The position numbers and the translations under genes are program-made. This document shows, in pieces, positions 42,798 through 52,514 of a stretch of 64,000 nucleotides of DNA. The first letter of the stretch is position 1, and every line of letters starts with the position of its first letter. The stretch lies in the NCBI RefSeq assembly GCF_031764535.1, contig NZ_CP134499.1, positions 4,278,001 to 4,342,000 of the forward strand, given 5' to 3'. Under the pieces are notes generated by a model, which saw only the letters and a list, made by a program, of their open reading frames with translations, was not told the origin of the DNA and made no database searches. This DNA is from Pseudomonas sp. SG20056. Lineage in GTDB: Bacteria; Pseudomonadota; Gammaproteobacteria; Pseudomonadales; Pseudomonadaceae.

Positions 42798-44588
42798 ATG
42801 TCTTTTAACCACTACTACCAGAGCGAACTCACCGCCCTGCGCCAACTCGGCAAGCGTTTTGCCGAGCGCAGCCCGGCGCTGGCGCCGTTTCTCGGCCAGG
42901 CCGGGCGCGACCCGGATGTCGAGCGGCTGCTGGAAGGTTTCGCCTTTCTTACCGGGCGTCTGCGGCAGAAGCTCGATGACGAGTTGCCGGAGCTGACTCA
43001 TTCGCTGATGCACCTACTGTGGCCGAACTATATGCGTCCGCTGCCGGCGTTCAGCATGTTGCAGTTCGACCCACTCAAGCGTCCGGGCGGAGCCTTGTTG
43101 GTGCCACGGCATACGCCGGTGGAGTCCAAGCCGATCCAGGGCGTGACCTGCCGCTTCCGCACCGCCTTTGCCACCGAGGTGCTGCCACTGGCGCTGAATG
43201 GTCTGGATTACTCGGTCAAGGGTGACGGTGCGCTGCTCAGCCTGCGTCTGGCGATGAGTGCCGATGGTCATCTGGGTGATCTCAACCTCAAGCAGTTGCG
43301 TCTGCACCTTTCCGGTGAGCGCTATATCAGCCAGTTGCTGTACTTGAGCCTGTTGCGCCATCTCGGCGGTGTGCAGCTGGTGCTGCTGAATGCGGCTGGC
43401 AAGCCGCTGCAAGGGCCTGATGAGCGTCCATTGATACCGCTGCAGCTGCCGGCCAGCAACGTTCAGCCGGTGGGTTTTGCCGAAGATCAGGCACTGATCC
43501 CCTACCCGCTGAACACCTTCCGCGGGTACCGCTACCTGCAGGAATACTTCGCCTTTCAGGACAAGTTCCTGTTCGTCGACCTGCTCGGCCTGGATGTACT
43601 CAAGCGCGTTCCCGAGGACGTGCTCAAGCAGGCGCGCGGCATCGAGCTGCGTTTCGATATCCACAAGGCCGGCGTGCAACGTATCCGCCCGACCCTGGAT
43701 AACGTGCGCCTGTATTGCACGCCGGTGGTCAACCTGTTCGCCCATGACGCCATCCCGATTCGCCTCGACGGTAAACAGGATCAGTACCTGCTGCTGCCTT
43801 CGGAACTCGACTCCGAGCATTGCGGGGTGTTCTCGGTGGATCGCGTCACCGGCTGGAAGCCCGGCGGCAAAGGTTACGAAGAGTACGTGCCGTTCGAATC
43901 CTTCGAGCACGACGCCAGCTTCGATGTGCCCCTGGCGCGCCCGCACTACAGCGTGCGTCAGCAACCTTCGCTGCTTGGCGACGGCCTGGAAACCTACCTG
44001 AGCTTCGGCCTGCGTAACCTCGATCAGCACGAAACGCTGTCCATCGAGCTGACCTGCACCAATCAGAACCTGCCACGTCAGCTGGGCCTCGGTGATATCT
44101 GCATGCCCTGCGAGGACACCCCGGAGTTCCTCACCTTCCGCAATATCAGCGCAGTCACGCCGAGCTATGCGCCGCCGCTGCACCGCGATTTCCTCTGGAA
44201 ACTGATCAGCAACATGTCGCTGAACTACCTGTCGCTGGCCAACGTCGACGCGCTCAAGGTGATCCTGGAAACCTACGACCTGCCGCGCTACTACGACCAG
44301 CACGCGGAGAAGGTCAGCAAGCGCCTGCTCGACGGCCTGAAAAGCATCAGCCACCAGCACGTCGACCGCCTGCATCGCGGCCTGCCGGTGCGCGGTGTAC
44401 GCACGCAATTGACGATCAACCCCGAGGGTTATGTGGGCGAGGGTGACCTGTTCCTCTTCGCCACCGTACTCAATGAATTTTTCGCCCTGTATGCCAGCTT
44501 GAACTCGTACCACGAGCTGCGCGTACAGAGCACACAGGGAGAGGTGTACCAATGGACGCCGCGCATGGGGCTACAGCCCCTGCTCTAA
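42798..44588 (+). CDS. tssF: T6SS baseplate protein TssF
   Basis: 596-residue baseplate wedge subunit. It starts MSFNHYYQSELTALRQLGKR, carries FAERSPALAPFLGQAGRDPDVERLLEGFAFLTGRLRQKLDDELPEL (seen around 20-65, the family signature region), and ends VYQWTPRMGLQPLL. It forms a complex with TssG, whose gene overlaps it by 37 bp. No anomaly in length. Confidence 0.95.
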   Translation: MSFNHYYQSELTALRQLGKRFAERSPALAPFLGQAGRDPDVERLLEGFAFLTGRLRQKLDDELPELTHSLMHLLWPNYMRPLPAFSMLQFDPLKRPGGALLVPRHTPVESKPIQGVTCRFRTAFATEVLPLALNGLDYSVKGDGALLSLRLAMSADGHLGDLNLKQLRLHLSGERYISQLLYLSLLRHLGGVQLVLLNAAGKPLQGPDERPLIPLQLPASNVQPVGFAEDQALIPYPLNTFRGYRYLQEYFAFQDKFLFVDLLGLDVLKRVPEDVLKQARGIELRFDIHKAGVQRIRPTLDNVRLYCTPVVNLFAHDAIPIRLDGKQDQYLLLPSELDSEHCGVFSVDRVTGWKPGGKGYEEYVPFESFEHDASFDVPLARPHYSVRQQPSLLGDGLETYLSFGLRNLDQHETLSIELTCTNQNLPRQLGLGDICMPCEDTPEFLTFRNISAVTPSYAPPLHRDFLWKLISNMSLNYLSLANVDALKVILETYDLPRYYDQHAEKVSKRLLDGLKSISHQHVDRLHRGLPVRGVRTQLTINPEGYVGEGDLFLFATVLNEFFALYASLNSYHELRVQSTQGEVYQWTPRMGLQPLL

Positions 44589-45559
44589 ACCGGCTTAGCC
44601 GGGGCATCCGCGAGTACAGCCTGTTTCAGGGTGTGCAGCTGGTGCTGGAACGCTTGCACGCCGCCCATCCTGAACTGGATGAGGAAGCGCTGTACCAGCG
44701 ACTGGAACTGCAGGCCAACCCGAGCATGGGCTTTCCCGGTAGCGATATCGATCGCGTGCATTTTTTCGAAGAGCACGGCGAGCTGCGCGCGCGCATGCGC
44801 ATCAACCTGGTCAGCCTGTTCGGTGCCGGCTCGCCGCTGCCGGCGTTCTACGGTGAACAGGCGCTGGGCGACAGCGAAGACGGCAACCCGACTCGGGATT
44901 TCCTCGACCTGTTCAACAACCGTCTGCAGCGCCTGCTGCTGCCGACCTGGCAGAAATACCGCTACCACACACGTTTCCAGAGCGGCGCGGTCGACCCGTT
45001 CTCCGCGCACCTGTTTGCCCTGATCGGCCTGGGCGGCGAAACCATTCGCAGCGCCTCCGAGCTGAACTGGAAGCGCCTGCTGCCCTACCTCGGTCTGCTC
45101 AGCCTGCGTGCCCACTCGGCAGCGCTGATCGAGTCGGTGCTGCGTTACTACTTCAAGCACGCCGACCTGCATATCGAGCAATGCCTGGAGCGTCAGGTGG
45201 AAATCCTTGGCGAGCAGCGCAACCGCCTCGGCCTGGCCAACAGCCAACTGGGCGAGAGCCTGGTGCTCGGCGAGTTCGTACGTGATCGCGGCGGCAAATT
45301 CCGCATTCACGTGCAGCAGCTGAACTGGGATCGCTTCCATGAATTTCTGCCCATTGGCAGCGGCTACCAACCGCTCTGCGCGCTGGTGCGCTTCACCCTG
45401 CGCGACCCACTGGATTACGACATCCGCCTGGAACTGCGCCAGGACGAAATACGCGAATTGCGCCTCGGCGCGGACAACCCCTGCCTGCTGGGCTGGACCA
45501 CTTGGCTGGGGCGTGACAACGCCGATGGCGTGGTCACCCTCGGCAGCCAAGCTCATTAA
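44552..45559 (+). CDS. tssG: T6SS baseplate protein TssG
   Basis: 335 residues, the partner of TssF in the baseplate wedge. Family features are SLFQGVQLVLERLHAAHPEL near residue 23, VSLFGAGSPLPAFYGEQAL near residue 87, and LRLGADNPCLLGWTTWLG at the C-terminus. The start lies inside tssF (37 bp overlap), with GGGAGAGG as ribosome-binding site, indicating coupled translation at matched amounts. Confidence 0.95.
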   Translation: MDAAHGATAPALNRLSRGIREYSLFQGVQLVLERLHAAHPELDEEALYQRLELQANPSMGFPGSDIDRVHFFEEHGELRARMRINLVSLFGAGSPLPAFYGEQALGDSEDGNPTRDFLDLFNNRLQRLLLPTWQKYRYHTRFQSGAVDPFSAHLFALIGLGGETIRSASELNWKRLLPYLGLLSLRAHSAALIESVLRYYFKHADLHIEQCLERQVEILGEQRNRLGLANSQLGESLVLGEFVRDRGGKFRIHVQQLNWDRFHEFLPIGSGYQPLCALVRFTLRDPLDYDIRLELRQDEIRELRLGADNPCLLGWTTWLGRDNADGVVTLGSQAH

Positions 45560-45570
45560 GGATTGATGAA

Positions 45571-48174
45571 ATGATCAACGTCGATTTACAGCAACTGGTG
45601 CAAGCCCTCGACGCTGCCAGCAAACAGGACCTGGAAACCGCTGCCGAGCGCTGCGTAGTCCGCGGCGGCAGCAAGATTCTGGTGGAAGACCTGTTGCTCG
45701 GCCTGCTCGAGCGTCCCGAAGGCTTGCTGCCCCGCGCTCTGCAGGATGCCGACGTAGACGCCGGCGAGCTGGCCCGTGCGCTGCAACCGCGTGGCGAACA
45801 CAGCGAATCGCGCAACCCGGTGTTTGCCACCGAACTGGTGCAATGGCTGCAGGACGCTCTGCTGGTTGCCAGCCTGGAACTCGGCCAGAGCCAGGTCGAT
45901 GAAGCCGCGCTGATCCTCGCCCTGCTGCGCAACCCGATGCGCTATGCCGGCAGCCACTACCAGCCACTGCTGGCCAAGCTGAATGCCGAGCGCCTGCGCG
46001 AATTCGCCATGGCCCAGCAGCCGCAAACTGCCGCAGGTAAACCCGCAGCCGGTGGCGAATCGAACCTCTCGCGCTTCACCCACAACTTCACCCAGCAGGC
46101 CCGTGACGGCAAGCTCGACCCGGTGCTGTGCCGCGACGGCGCAATCCGCCAGATGATCGACATCCTCGCCCGCCGCCGCAAAAGCAACCCGATCGTGGTT
46201 GGCGAAGCCGGTGTTGGTAAAACGGCCATCGTCGAAGGCCTGGCCCTGCGCATCGCCGCCGGTGAAGTGCCGACAGCGCTCAAGGGTGTCGAACTGCTGT
46301 GCCTGGACCTCGGCCTGCTGCAAGCCGGCGCCAGCGTCAAAGGCGAATTCGAACGCCGCCTGCAAGGCGTGATCGATGAGGTCAAAGGCTCGCCCAAGCC
46401 GATCATTCTGTTTATTGATGAAGCCCACACCCTGATCGGTGCCGGCGGCCAGGCCGGCAGCGGTGATGCCGCCAACCTGCTCAAGCCCGCCCTGGCGCGT
46501 GGCGAGCTGCGCACCATCGCGGCCACCACCTGGAGCGAATACAAGAAGTACTTCGAGAAAGACCCGGCCCTGGCCCGACGCTTCCAGCCGGTGCAGCTGC
46601 ATGAGCCGACCGTCGATGAGGCCGTGACCATCCTCCGCGGCCTGGCGCCGGTTTACGAGAAAAGCCACGGCATCTACCTGCGCGATGACGCCGTGGTCGC
46701 TGCTGCCGAACTGTCCGCACGCTATCTGGCTGGCCGTCAGCTGCCGGACAAAGCCGTCGATGTCCTCGACACCGCATGCGCCCGCGTGCGCATCAGCCTG
46801 GCCGCTGCGCCGGAAGCGCTGGAGCGCCTGCGCGGCGAGATCGCCGAAGGCGAACGACAGAGCGGGGCCATGGGCCGCGATATGGAAGCCGGCCTGAACA
46901 TCGACAGCGAAAGTCTCGAACAGCTCGAAGCACGCCTGAGCCAGGCCCGCGCCGAACTGGAGCAGATCGAAACCCGTTGGGCGGTGCAGCGCGAGCTGGC
47001 CGAGCGCTTGCTGGAATTGCGCAAGCAATGCGCCAGCCTGCGCCAGAATCCTAGCGACGCAGAGAACAGCGACGGCCAAGCCGCTCAGCTGGAACAACTG
47101 GAAGGCGAACTGCGCGCCGTGCAAGCCGAGCTGGCCAGCGCTCAGGTGAATGAGCGCCTGGTCAGTTTCGAAGTCTGCCCGCGCCTGGTGGCCGAAGTGA
47201 TCAGCCACTGGACCGGCGTACCGCTGAGCCAGCTGGCCCGCGAGCACAACAGCAAGGTGCTGACCTTCGCCAGCGACCTGCGCCAGCGTGTACGCGGTCA
47301 GGAGCAAGCCATCGCCGCGCTGGACCGCTCGATGCGTGCCACCGCCGCCGGCCTCAACCGCGCCGATGCACCGGTCGGCGTATTCCTGCTGGTCGGCCCC
47401 AGCGGCGTCGGTAAAACCGAAACCGCCCTGGCCCTGGCGGATCTGCTGTATGGCGGCGAGCGCTTCCTCACCACCATCAACATGTCCGAATTCCAGGAGA
47501 AGCACACCGTTTCCCGCCTGATCGGCGCGCCGCCCGGCTACGTCGGCTATGGCGAAGGCGGCATGCTCACCGAAGCCGTGCGGCAGAAGCCCTACTCGGT
47601 GGTGCTGCTCGATGAAGTGGAAAAAGCCGATCCGGACGTGATGAACGTCTTCTATCAGATCTTCGACAAGGGCGTGGCCAACGACGGCGAAGGCCGCGAG
47701 ATCAACTTCCGCAATACGCTGATTTTGATGACCAGCAACCTGGCCAGCGAGCGTATCGCCAGCCTCTGCCAGGGTGGCCAGCGCCCGGATGCAGAAGACC
47801 TGGAACTGGCGATTCGCCCGACGCTGACTCAGCACTTCAAACCGGCGCTGCTCGGCCGCATGCGCGTGGTGCCGTACTACCCGATCAATGGCGAGGTGCT
47901 CAACGAGCTGGTCGGCCTCAAGCTCGCGCGCTTTGGCGAGCGCCTACAGCGCCGTCAGCTGCAGTTCAGCCATTGCCCGGCACTGCTGGAGAACCTCGCC
48001 GAGCGTTGCAGCCACAGCGACAGCGGCGCACGCCTGATCGATCACCTGATCGACCAGCACCTGCAACCGCTGGTGGTCGATCGCCTGCTCGACGCCATGG
48101 CCAGCGGCGAAAGCCTGCAACGCGTGCACGCCACCCTGAACGGCGAAGGGACGGTGGTCTGTGAGTTCACTTAA
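45571..48174 (+). CDS. tssH: T6SS AAA+ ATPase TssH/ClpV
   Basis: 867-residue Hsp100-type ATPase that extracts and recycles contracted TssBC sheaths. An N-terminal Clp_N domain (about 1-160) precedes two AAA+ modules. Walker A GEAGVGKT is at 211-218, GPSGVGKT at 609-616, a coiled-coil middle domain lies at about 420-530, and the second Walker B is LLDEVEKA. AAGGATTGATGAA precedes the ATG. The stop overlaps the next gene's GTG by 14 bp. Confidence 0.97.
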   Translation: MINVDLQQLVQALDAASKQDLETAAERCVVRGGSKILVEDLLLGLLERPEGLLPRALQDADVDAGELARALQPRGEHSESRNPVFATELVQWLQDALLVASLELGQSQVDEAALILALLRNPMRYAGSHYQPLLAKLNAERLREFAMAQQPQTAAGKPAAGGESNLSRFTHNFTQQARDGKLDPVLCRDGAIRQMIDILARRRKSNPIVVGEAGVGKTAIVEGLALRIAAGEVPTALKGVELLCLDLGLLQAGASVKGEFERRLQGVIDEVKGSPKPIILFIDEAHTLIGAGGQAGSGDAANLLKPALARGELRTIAATTWSEYKKYFEKDPALARRFQPVQLHEPTVDEAVTILRGLAPVYEKSHGIYLRDDAVVAAAELSARYLAGRQLPDKAVDVLDTACARVRISLAAAPEALERLRGEIAEGERQSGAMGRDMEAGLNIDSESLEQLEARLSQARAELEQIETRWAVQRELAERLLELRKQCASLRQNPSDAENSDGQAAQLEQLEGELRAVQAELASAQVNERLVSFEVCPRLVAEVISHWTGVPLSQLAREHNSKVLTFASDLRQRVRGQEQAIAALDRSMRATAAGLNRADAPVGVFLLVGPSGVGKTETALALADLLYGGERFLTTINMSEFQEKHTVSRLIGAPPGYVGYGEGGMLTEAVRQKPYSVVLLDEVEKADPDVMNVFYQIFDKGVANDGEGREINFRNTLILMTSNLASERIASLCQGGQRPDAEDLELAIRPTLTQHFKPALLGRMRVVPYYPINGEVLNELVGLKLARFGERLQRRQLQFSHCPALLENLAERCSHSDSGARLIDHLIDQHLQPLVVDRLLDAMASGESLQRVHATLNGEGTVVCEFT

Positions 48175-49696
48175 CGTGTCGCTGATGTTCAGCCAGGTGC
48201 CGCAGCCACTGCGCTATGCCGAAGCACTTTTGCAACGCTTCGCCACGCTGGCGCGCGCGGCCAATAGCGACGCCCTGCTCGGCGGCCTTGTGGAAAGCGC
48301 CGCGCAGCTGTCGGGCAGCGAATTGAGCCAGCTGTACCTGCTCGACGACACCCACACACGCCTGACCCTATCCGCCGAATGGCAGGACGGCCTGTTGCAG
48401 CCGCGCGCGGACGCCAGCCTGTCCAGCGACTACGACGGCGAACAACTGCTGCAGTACTGCCTGTGCCAGAACCAGACGCTGAGTCTCAATGAACTGGACA
48501 GCAGCCTGCACCAGACCGGCTTCCTCCCCGAGGCTCAAAAACCCTGGCGCAGCCTGCTGTGCCAGCCGCTACTGGATGAACAGAAAGGCGTCACCGGCCT
48601 GCTGTTGATTGCCAGCCAGCGCTCGCGTGAACTGCAGGGGTTTGCCGACTCGCTCGGCCATCTGGGCAGCTTTGTTGTCGCCCAACTGCACCTGCTGCAG
48701 CGCCTGCGTTCGCCGCGCAGCGAGCAGCCGGTTGCCGTGGTCAGCACGCCCTGCGCCAGCGGCTATGGCCTGATTGGCGACAGCCCGGCGATGCGCAGCG
48801 TCTACCAGCTGATCAGCAAAGTGCTGCACAACCCGGTCAGCGTTTTGCTGGCGGGCGAAACCGGCACCGGCAAGGAGTTGGTGGCCCGCGCCATCCACGA
48901 TTGTGGTTTCCGCCGTAGCAAGGCCTTTGTCGTGCAGAACTGCGCCTCGCTGCCGGAAAACCTGCTGGAGAGTGAGCTATTCGGCTACCGCAAAGGCGCC
49001 TTCAGCGGCGCCGACCGCGACCATCAGGGCCTGTTCGATGCGGCCAATGGCGGCACCCTGTTTCTAGATGAAATCGGTGATATGCCGCTGAGCCTGCAAG
49101 CCAAGCTGCTGCGCGTATTGCAGGAAGGCGAAGTGCGCCCGCTGGGCTCCACCGCTACGCACAAGGTCGATGTGCGCATCGTCGCCGCCACCCACCACAA
49201 CCTGCGCAACCTGGTGGAAGAAGGCCGTTTCCGCGAGGACCTGTTCTATCGCCTGGCGCAGTTCCCCATCGAACTGCCGGCCCTGCGTGAGCGCGATCAG
49301 GACATCCTCACTCTGGCGCGCTACTTCGCCGACAAGGCCAGCAGCTTTCTGCAGCGCAATCAATGCCGCTGGGCCGACAGCACCCTCGATCACCTGGCCC
49401 GCTACCCCTTCCCCGGCAACGTGCGCGAGCTCAAAGGCCTGGTCGAACGCGCCGTGCTGCTGTGCGAAGGCGGCGAGCTGCTGCCGGAACACTTCGACCT
49501 GCGCCAGGCAGGCAGCAACGATGACCCCGGCATGAACCTGCGCGAGCGCATGGAGCGCGTCGAACGCAGCCTGCTGCTCGACTGCCTGCGCAAGAACCGT
49601 GGCAACCAGACCAGCGCCGCCTGCGAACTCGGCCTGCCGCGCCGCACCCTGCTGTACCGCATGCAGCGGCTGAATATCAGCCCGGCTGACGTGTAA
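48161..49696 (+). CDS. Sigma54-dependent T6SS transcriptional activator (VasH/Sfa-like)
   Basis: 511 residues from a GTG start. A GAF-like sensory region lies at about 20-175. The AAA+ domain has Walker A GETGTGKE (232-239), the sigma54-contact loop GAFSGA (279-284, Ser in place of the usual Thr), and Walker B LFLDEIGD (300-307). A Fis-type HTH is at the C-terminus (RGNQTSAACELGLPRRTLLY). It lies directly after ClpV, as sfa2 does in HSI-II. No sigma54 promoter is evident in this cluster, so its targets may be hcp/vgrG genes elsewhere. Confidence 0.93.
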   Translation: MSSLNVSLMFSQVPQPLRYAEALLQRFATLARAANSDALLGGLVESAAQLSGSELSQLYLLDDTHTRLTLSAEWQDGLLQPRADASLSSDYDGEQLLQYCLCQNQTLSLNELDSSLHQTGFLPEAQKPWRSLLCQPLLDEQKGVTGLLLIASQRSRELQGFADSLGHLGSFVVAQLHLLQRLRSPRSEQPVAVVSTPCASGYGLIGDSPAMRSVYQLISKVLHNPVSVLLAGETGTGKELVARAIHDCGFRRSKAFVVQNCASLPENLLESELFGYRKGAFSGADRDHQGLFDAANGGTLFLDEIGDMPLSLQAKLLRVLQEGEVRPLGSTATHKVDVRIVAATHHNLRNLVEEGRFREDLFYRLAQFPIELPALRERDQDILTLARYFADKASSFLQRNQCRWADSTLDHLARYPFPGNVRELKGLVERAVLLCEGGELLPEHFDLRQAGSNDDPGMNLRERMERVERSLLLDCLRKNRGNQTSAACELGLPRRTLLYRMQRLNISPADV

Positions 49697-49713
49697 GGCT
49701 TAAGGAGAAGAGC

Positions 49714-49803
49714 ATGTTCAACGCCGCCAATCAGAGTTACGTCAATCCCGTCAGCGCTGTGCTTGTCCAGCCGCAACGTGGTCATGTAGGAGTCTTCGCG
49801 TGA
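49714..49803 (+). pseudogene. 29-codon remnant of a vgrG start, translationally linked to the chimeric vgrG
   Basis: An AAGGAG ribosome-binding site and ATG begin MFNAANQSYV, which is how many Pseudomonas VgrG proteins start, but the homology stops there. The remaining residues (NPVSAVLVQPQRGHVGVFA) match nothing I know. The TGA at 49801-49803 overlaps the GTG start of the next gene (GTGA) in a different frame. The best reading is the leftover beginning of an ancestral vgrG, now acting as a leader ORF ahead of its replacement. A genuine small coupler peptide is the alternative. Confidence 0.5.
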
Positions 49804-52514
49804 AACCTACTCCAGCGAACGCAACCGCTCTCGGCGAACATTTCTATCTGTTCCAGAAGTCCTCTGGGCAGCCAAGCAAGAAACTGATCATCACCAGCCA
49901 TGGCGCTTATATGCCTGGCATGCACTTGAACGTGCCCGCCAACACCTCGCTGGTGTTTTATGGCCCGGACGGTAAAACCCTGCAAGACCCCGGCCTGGGC
50001 AAGGTGATGCGCGGTGAAATCGCGCCGCACGAACAGAAAGGACCGGGGGAATCCACGCGGAACTACCTGGTTTCCAAGTACAGCGACGACCAGTACTCGA
50101 GCATTGCCTACGGTGCCAAGCTCGAAGGCGTCGATATCCTCACCGTGCGCAACCGCAAAACCCCGACCCTGTTGTTACAGAACAGCACCATAGCGCTGAG
50201 CGATGTATTCAGCGAGTTGAGCAAACACGGCCTGCAGTACGACGAAATCCACTGTGTGTTTTGCCGTAATTTTCTCTTTCACCCCAAGCCCGCAACCCAT
50301 ATTGCTCCGGCCGCGACGACCCAGCCGCCGGCTGAGGCTGTTACAGCCAATGCCAGAAGCAGCGCGGTATCGGCCTCCGCAGTCGTTCGCGCCTTGACCG
50401 GCAACGCCGCCAACCTTGCCACAAGCCTGGCGCCAAACCGCTTTACCCTGGCCATCGACGGCCTCGGCCACGATCTGCAAGTGCTTGAATTTAAAGGCCG
50501 TGAGGCCATCAGCCAACCCTTTGCATTCGAACTCGAGCTGATCAGTGAACGCCCTGACCTTGATCTGGAAAGCCTGCTACATCAGCCCGCCTTCCTCGAA
50601 TTCACAGCCGATGGCGGCGGCATTCATGGCCTGGTTTATCGCATAGCCCAAGGTGACTCAGGCAAGCGCCTGACTCGCTATCACATCACCCTGCGCCCGC
50701 AACTGGCGTACCTGGCACACCGCATCAACCAGCGCATCTTTCAGCACCTGACGGTAGAAAAGATCATCAGCCAGGTGCTCGAAGAACATGGCATCCAGAG
50801 CAACGCCTATAAGTTCGAGTTCGGCCAGACCGTCTACCCAGAGCGCGAATACTGCGTGCAGTACGACGAGTCCGACCTGCACTTTATCCAGCGCCTGTGC
50901 GAGGAAGAAGGCATTCATTACCACTTCCAGCACAGCGAGCAAGGCCATGTACTGGTCTTCGGTGATGACCAAACCGTCTTCCCCAAACTCGCGCCAACGG
51001 CCTACCAGCAGGACACAGGCCTGGTGGCCGATGAGCCGGTGGTCAAGCGCTTCGCCTTACGCCTGGAAACCCGCACCAGTCGCGTAACCCGCCGCGACTA
51101 CGACTTCGAAAAACCCAAGCTGTTGATGGAAGCTGCTTTTACCAGTGAGTTCAGCCCCGACCTGGAAGACTACGATTACCCCGGCCGCTTTGTTGAGCGT
51201 GAACGTGGCAAGCACCTGGCCAAACGCAACCTCGAACGTCATCGCAGCGATTACGAATTAGCCCAGGGTGAAAGCGACCAACCGCTGCTTGTCAGCGGCC
51301 ACTTTCTCAACCTCAGCGACCACCCGCGTAGCGACTGGAACCAGCTGTGGCTGCTGACGGAAATCCACCACGAGGGCAAACAGCCGCAGGTGCTGGAAGA
51401 GTCCGTCACCAGCGACACCCAAACCAGCGACGGCTTCCAACAGGGCTACCGCAACCGCTTCAGCGCCACGCCTTGGGACGTGCTGCACCGCCCCGCACTT
51501 AAGCATGCAAAACCCAAAGTCTTGGGCAGCCAGACGGCCGTAGTCACGGGGCCCGCCGGTGAAGAAATTCACTGCGACCAATACGGCCGGGTCAAAGTGC
51601 AATTCCACTGGGACCGTGAAGGCCAAGCCAATGACACCACCAGTTGCTGGCTGCGCGTCAGCTCCAGCTGGGCTGGCGACCGCTATGGCGCTATCGCCAT
51701 CCCGCGCATCGGTATGGAAGTGCTGGTGACCTTCCTCGAGGGCGATCCTGATCAGCCTCTGGTCACCGGCTGCCTGTACCACGCCGAACACGTGGTGCCT
51801 TACGAACTGCCCGCCAACAAAACCCGCAGCGTCTTCAAAACCCTGAGCAGCCCCGGCGGCGCTGGCTACAACGAACTGCGCATCGAAGACAAAAAAGGCG
51901 AGGAGCAAATTTACCTGCACGCCCAGCGCGACTGGGATGAAAACATCGAACACGACCAGAAAATCCGCGTCGGCTTTGAGCGCCACGACACCGTCGCAGC
52001 CAACAGCTACAGCGAATTCCAGGCCGAAGAAAACCGCACCACCCACGCCGACCGCAAAGTGGAAACTCGCAGCAACGACCACCTCACCGTCGGGCAAAAA
52101 CAGCATGTGAAAGTCGGCACTGGCCAATTCGTCGAAACCGGCAACGAAATCCACTACTACGCCGGCAGCAAAGTGGTGATCGATGCCGGCATGGAACTCA
52201 CCGCCAGCGGCGGCGGCAGCTTTCTCAAGCTTGATCCGGGTGGCGTCACGCTAAGCGGTGCGACGATCAAGATCAATTCGGGGGGGGCGCCGGGTAAGGG
52301 TTCGGGCATCGCGATTCTGCCGCCCACTATTCCGGGCGCGGCGGATGCGGATAAGGCAGGTGTGGTGACGCAACCGGCATTGTCTAACAGCCCTATGCGC
52401 CTGCGCTCAATTGCCAAAGACGATCTGCTGCTGAGTGCCCAGTGTCATCAACAACCTAATGGAACTTGCCCCTTGGAGACCTGCCCATGCGGCAAGAACA
52501 GCCAAATTATTTGA
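49800..52514 (+). CDS. vgrG: VgrG spike protein with an extra N-terminal domain (Stv-like)
   Basis: 904 residues from a GTG with TAGGAG at 7 nt. Residues 1-160 are an unusual domain with KKLIITSHGAY (His34), LVFYGPDGKTLQDPG, NYLVSKY and YDEIHCVFCRN (His151, Cys152, Cys155). It resembles what I recall as the 'putative adhesin Stv' family, but that name is from memory. An Ala/Pro-rich linker (about 160-212) follows, then a complete VgrG from FTLAIDGLGHDLQVLEFKGR, with gp27- and gp5-like regions and a C-terminal beta-helix ending near residue 830. The tail has several Cys (LETCPCGKN). It overlaps the DUF4123 gene by 28 bp. Confidence 0.9.
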   Translation: MKPTPANATALGEHFYLFQKSSGQPSKKLIITSHGAYMPGMHLNVPANTSLVFYGPDGKTLQDPGLGKVMRGEIAPHEQKGPGESTRNYLVSKYSDDQYSSIAYGAKLEGVDILTVRNRKTPTLLLQNSTIALSDVFSELSKHGLQYDEIHCVFCRNFLFHPKPATHIAPAATTQPPAEAVTANARSSAVSASAVVRALTGNAANLATSLAPNRFTLAIDGLGHDLQVLEFKGREAISQPFAFELELISERPDLDLESLLHQPAFLEFTADGGGIHGLVYRIAQGDSGKRLTRYHITLRPQLAYLAHRINQRIFQHLTVEKIISQVLEEHGIQSNAYKFEFGQTVYPEREYCVQYDESDLHFIQRLCEEEGIHYHFQHSEQGHVLVFGDDQTVFPKLAPTAYQQDTGLVADEPVVKRFALRLETRTSRVTRRDYDFEKPKLLMEAAFTSEFSPDLEDYDYPGRFVERERGKHLAKRNLERHRSDYELAQGESDQPLLVSGHFLNLSDHPRSDWNQLWLLTEIHHEGKQPQVLEESVTSDTQTSDGFQQGYRNRFSATPWDVLHRPALKHAKPKVLGSQTAVVTGPAGEEIHCDQYGRVKVQFHWDREGQANDTTSCWLRVSSSWAGDRYGAIAIPRIGMEVLVTFLEGDPDQPLVTGCLYHAEHVVPYELPANKTRSVFKTLSSPGGAGYNELRIEDKKGEEQIYLHAQRDWDENIEHDQKIRVGFERHDTVAANSYSEFQAEENRTTHADRKVETRSNDHLTVGQKQHVKVGTGQFVETGNEIHYYAGSKVVIDAGMELTASGGGSFLKLDPGGVTLSGATIKINSGGAPGKGSGIAILPPTIPGAADADKAGVVTQPALSNSPMRLRSIAKDDLLLSAQCHQQPNGTCPLETCPCGKNSQII

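Noticed and set aside
45586..47835. 749-codon minus-strand ORF opposite clpV
   Set aside because: Antisense shadow of a well-conserved AAA+ gene. No ribosome-binding site or family resemblance.
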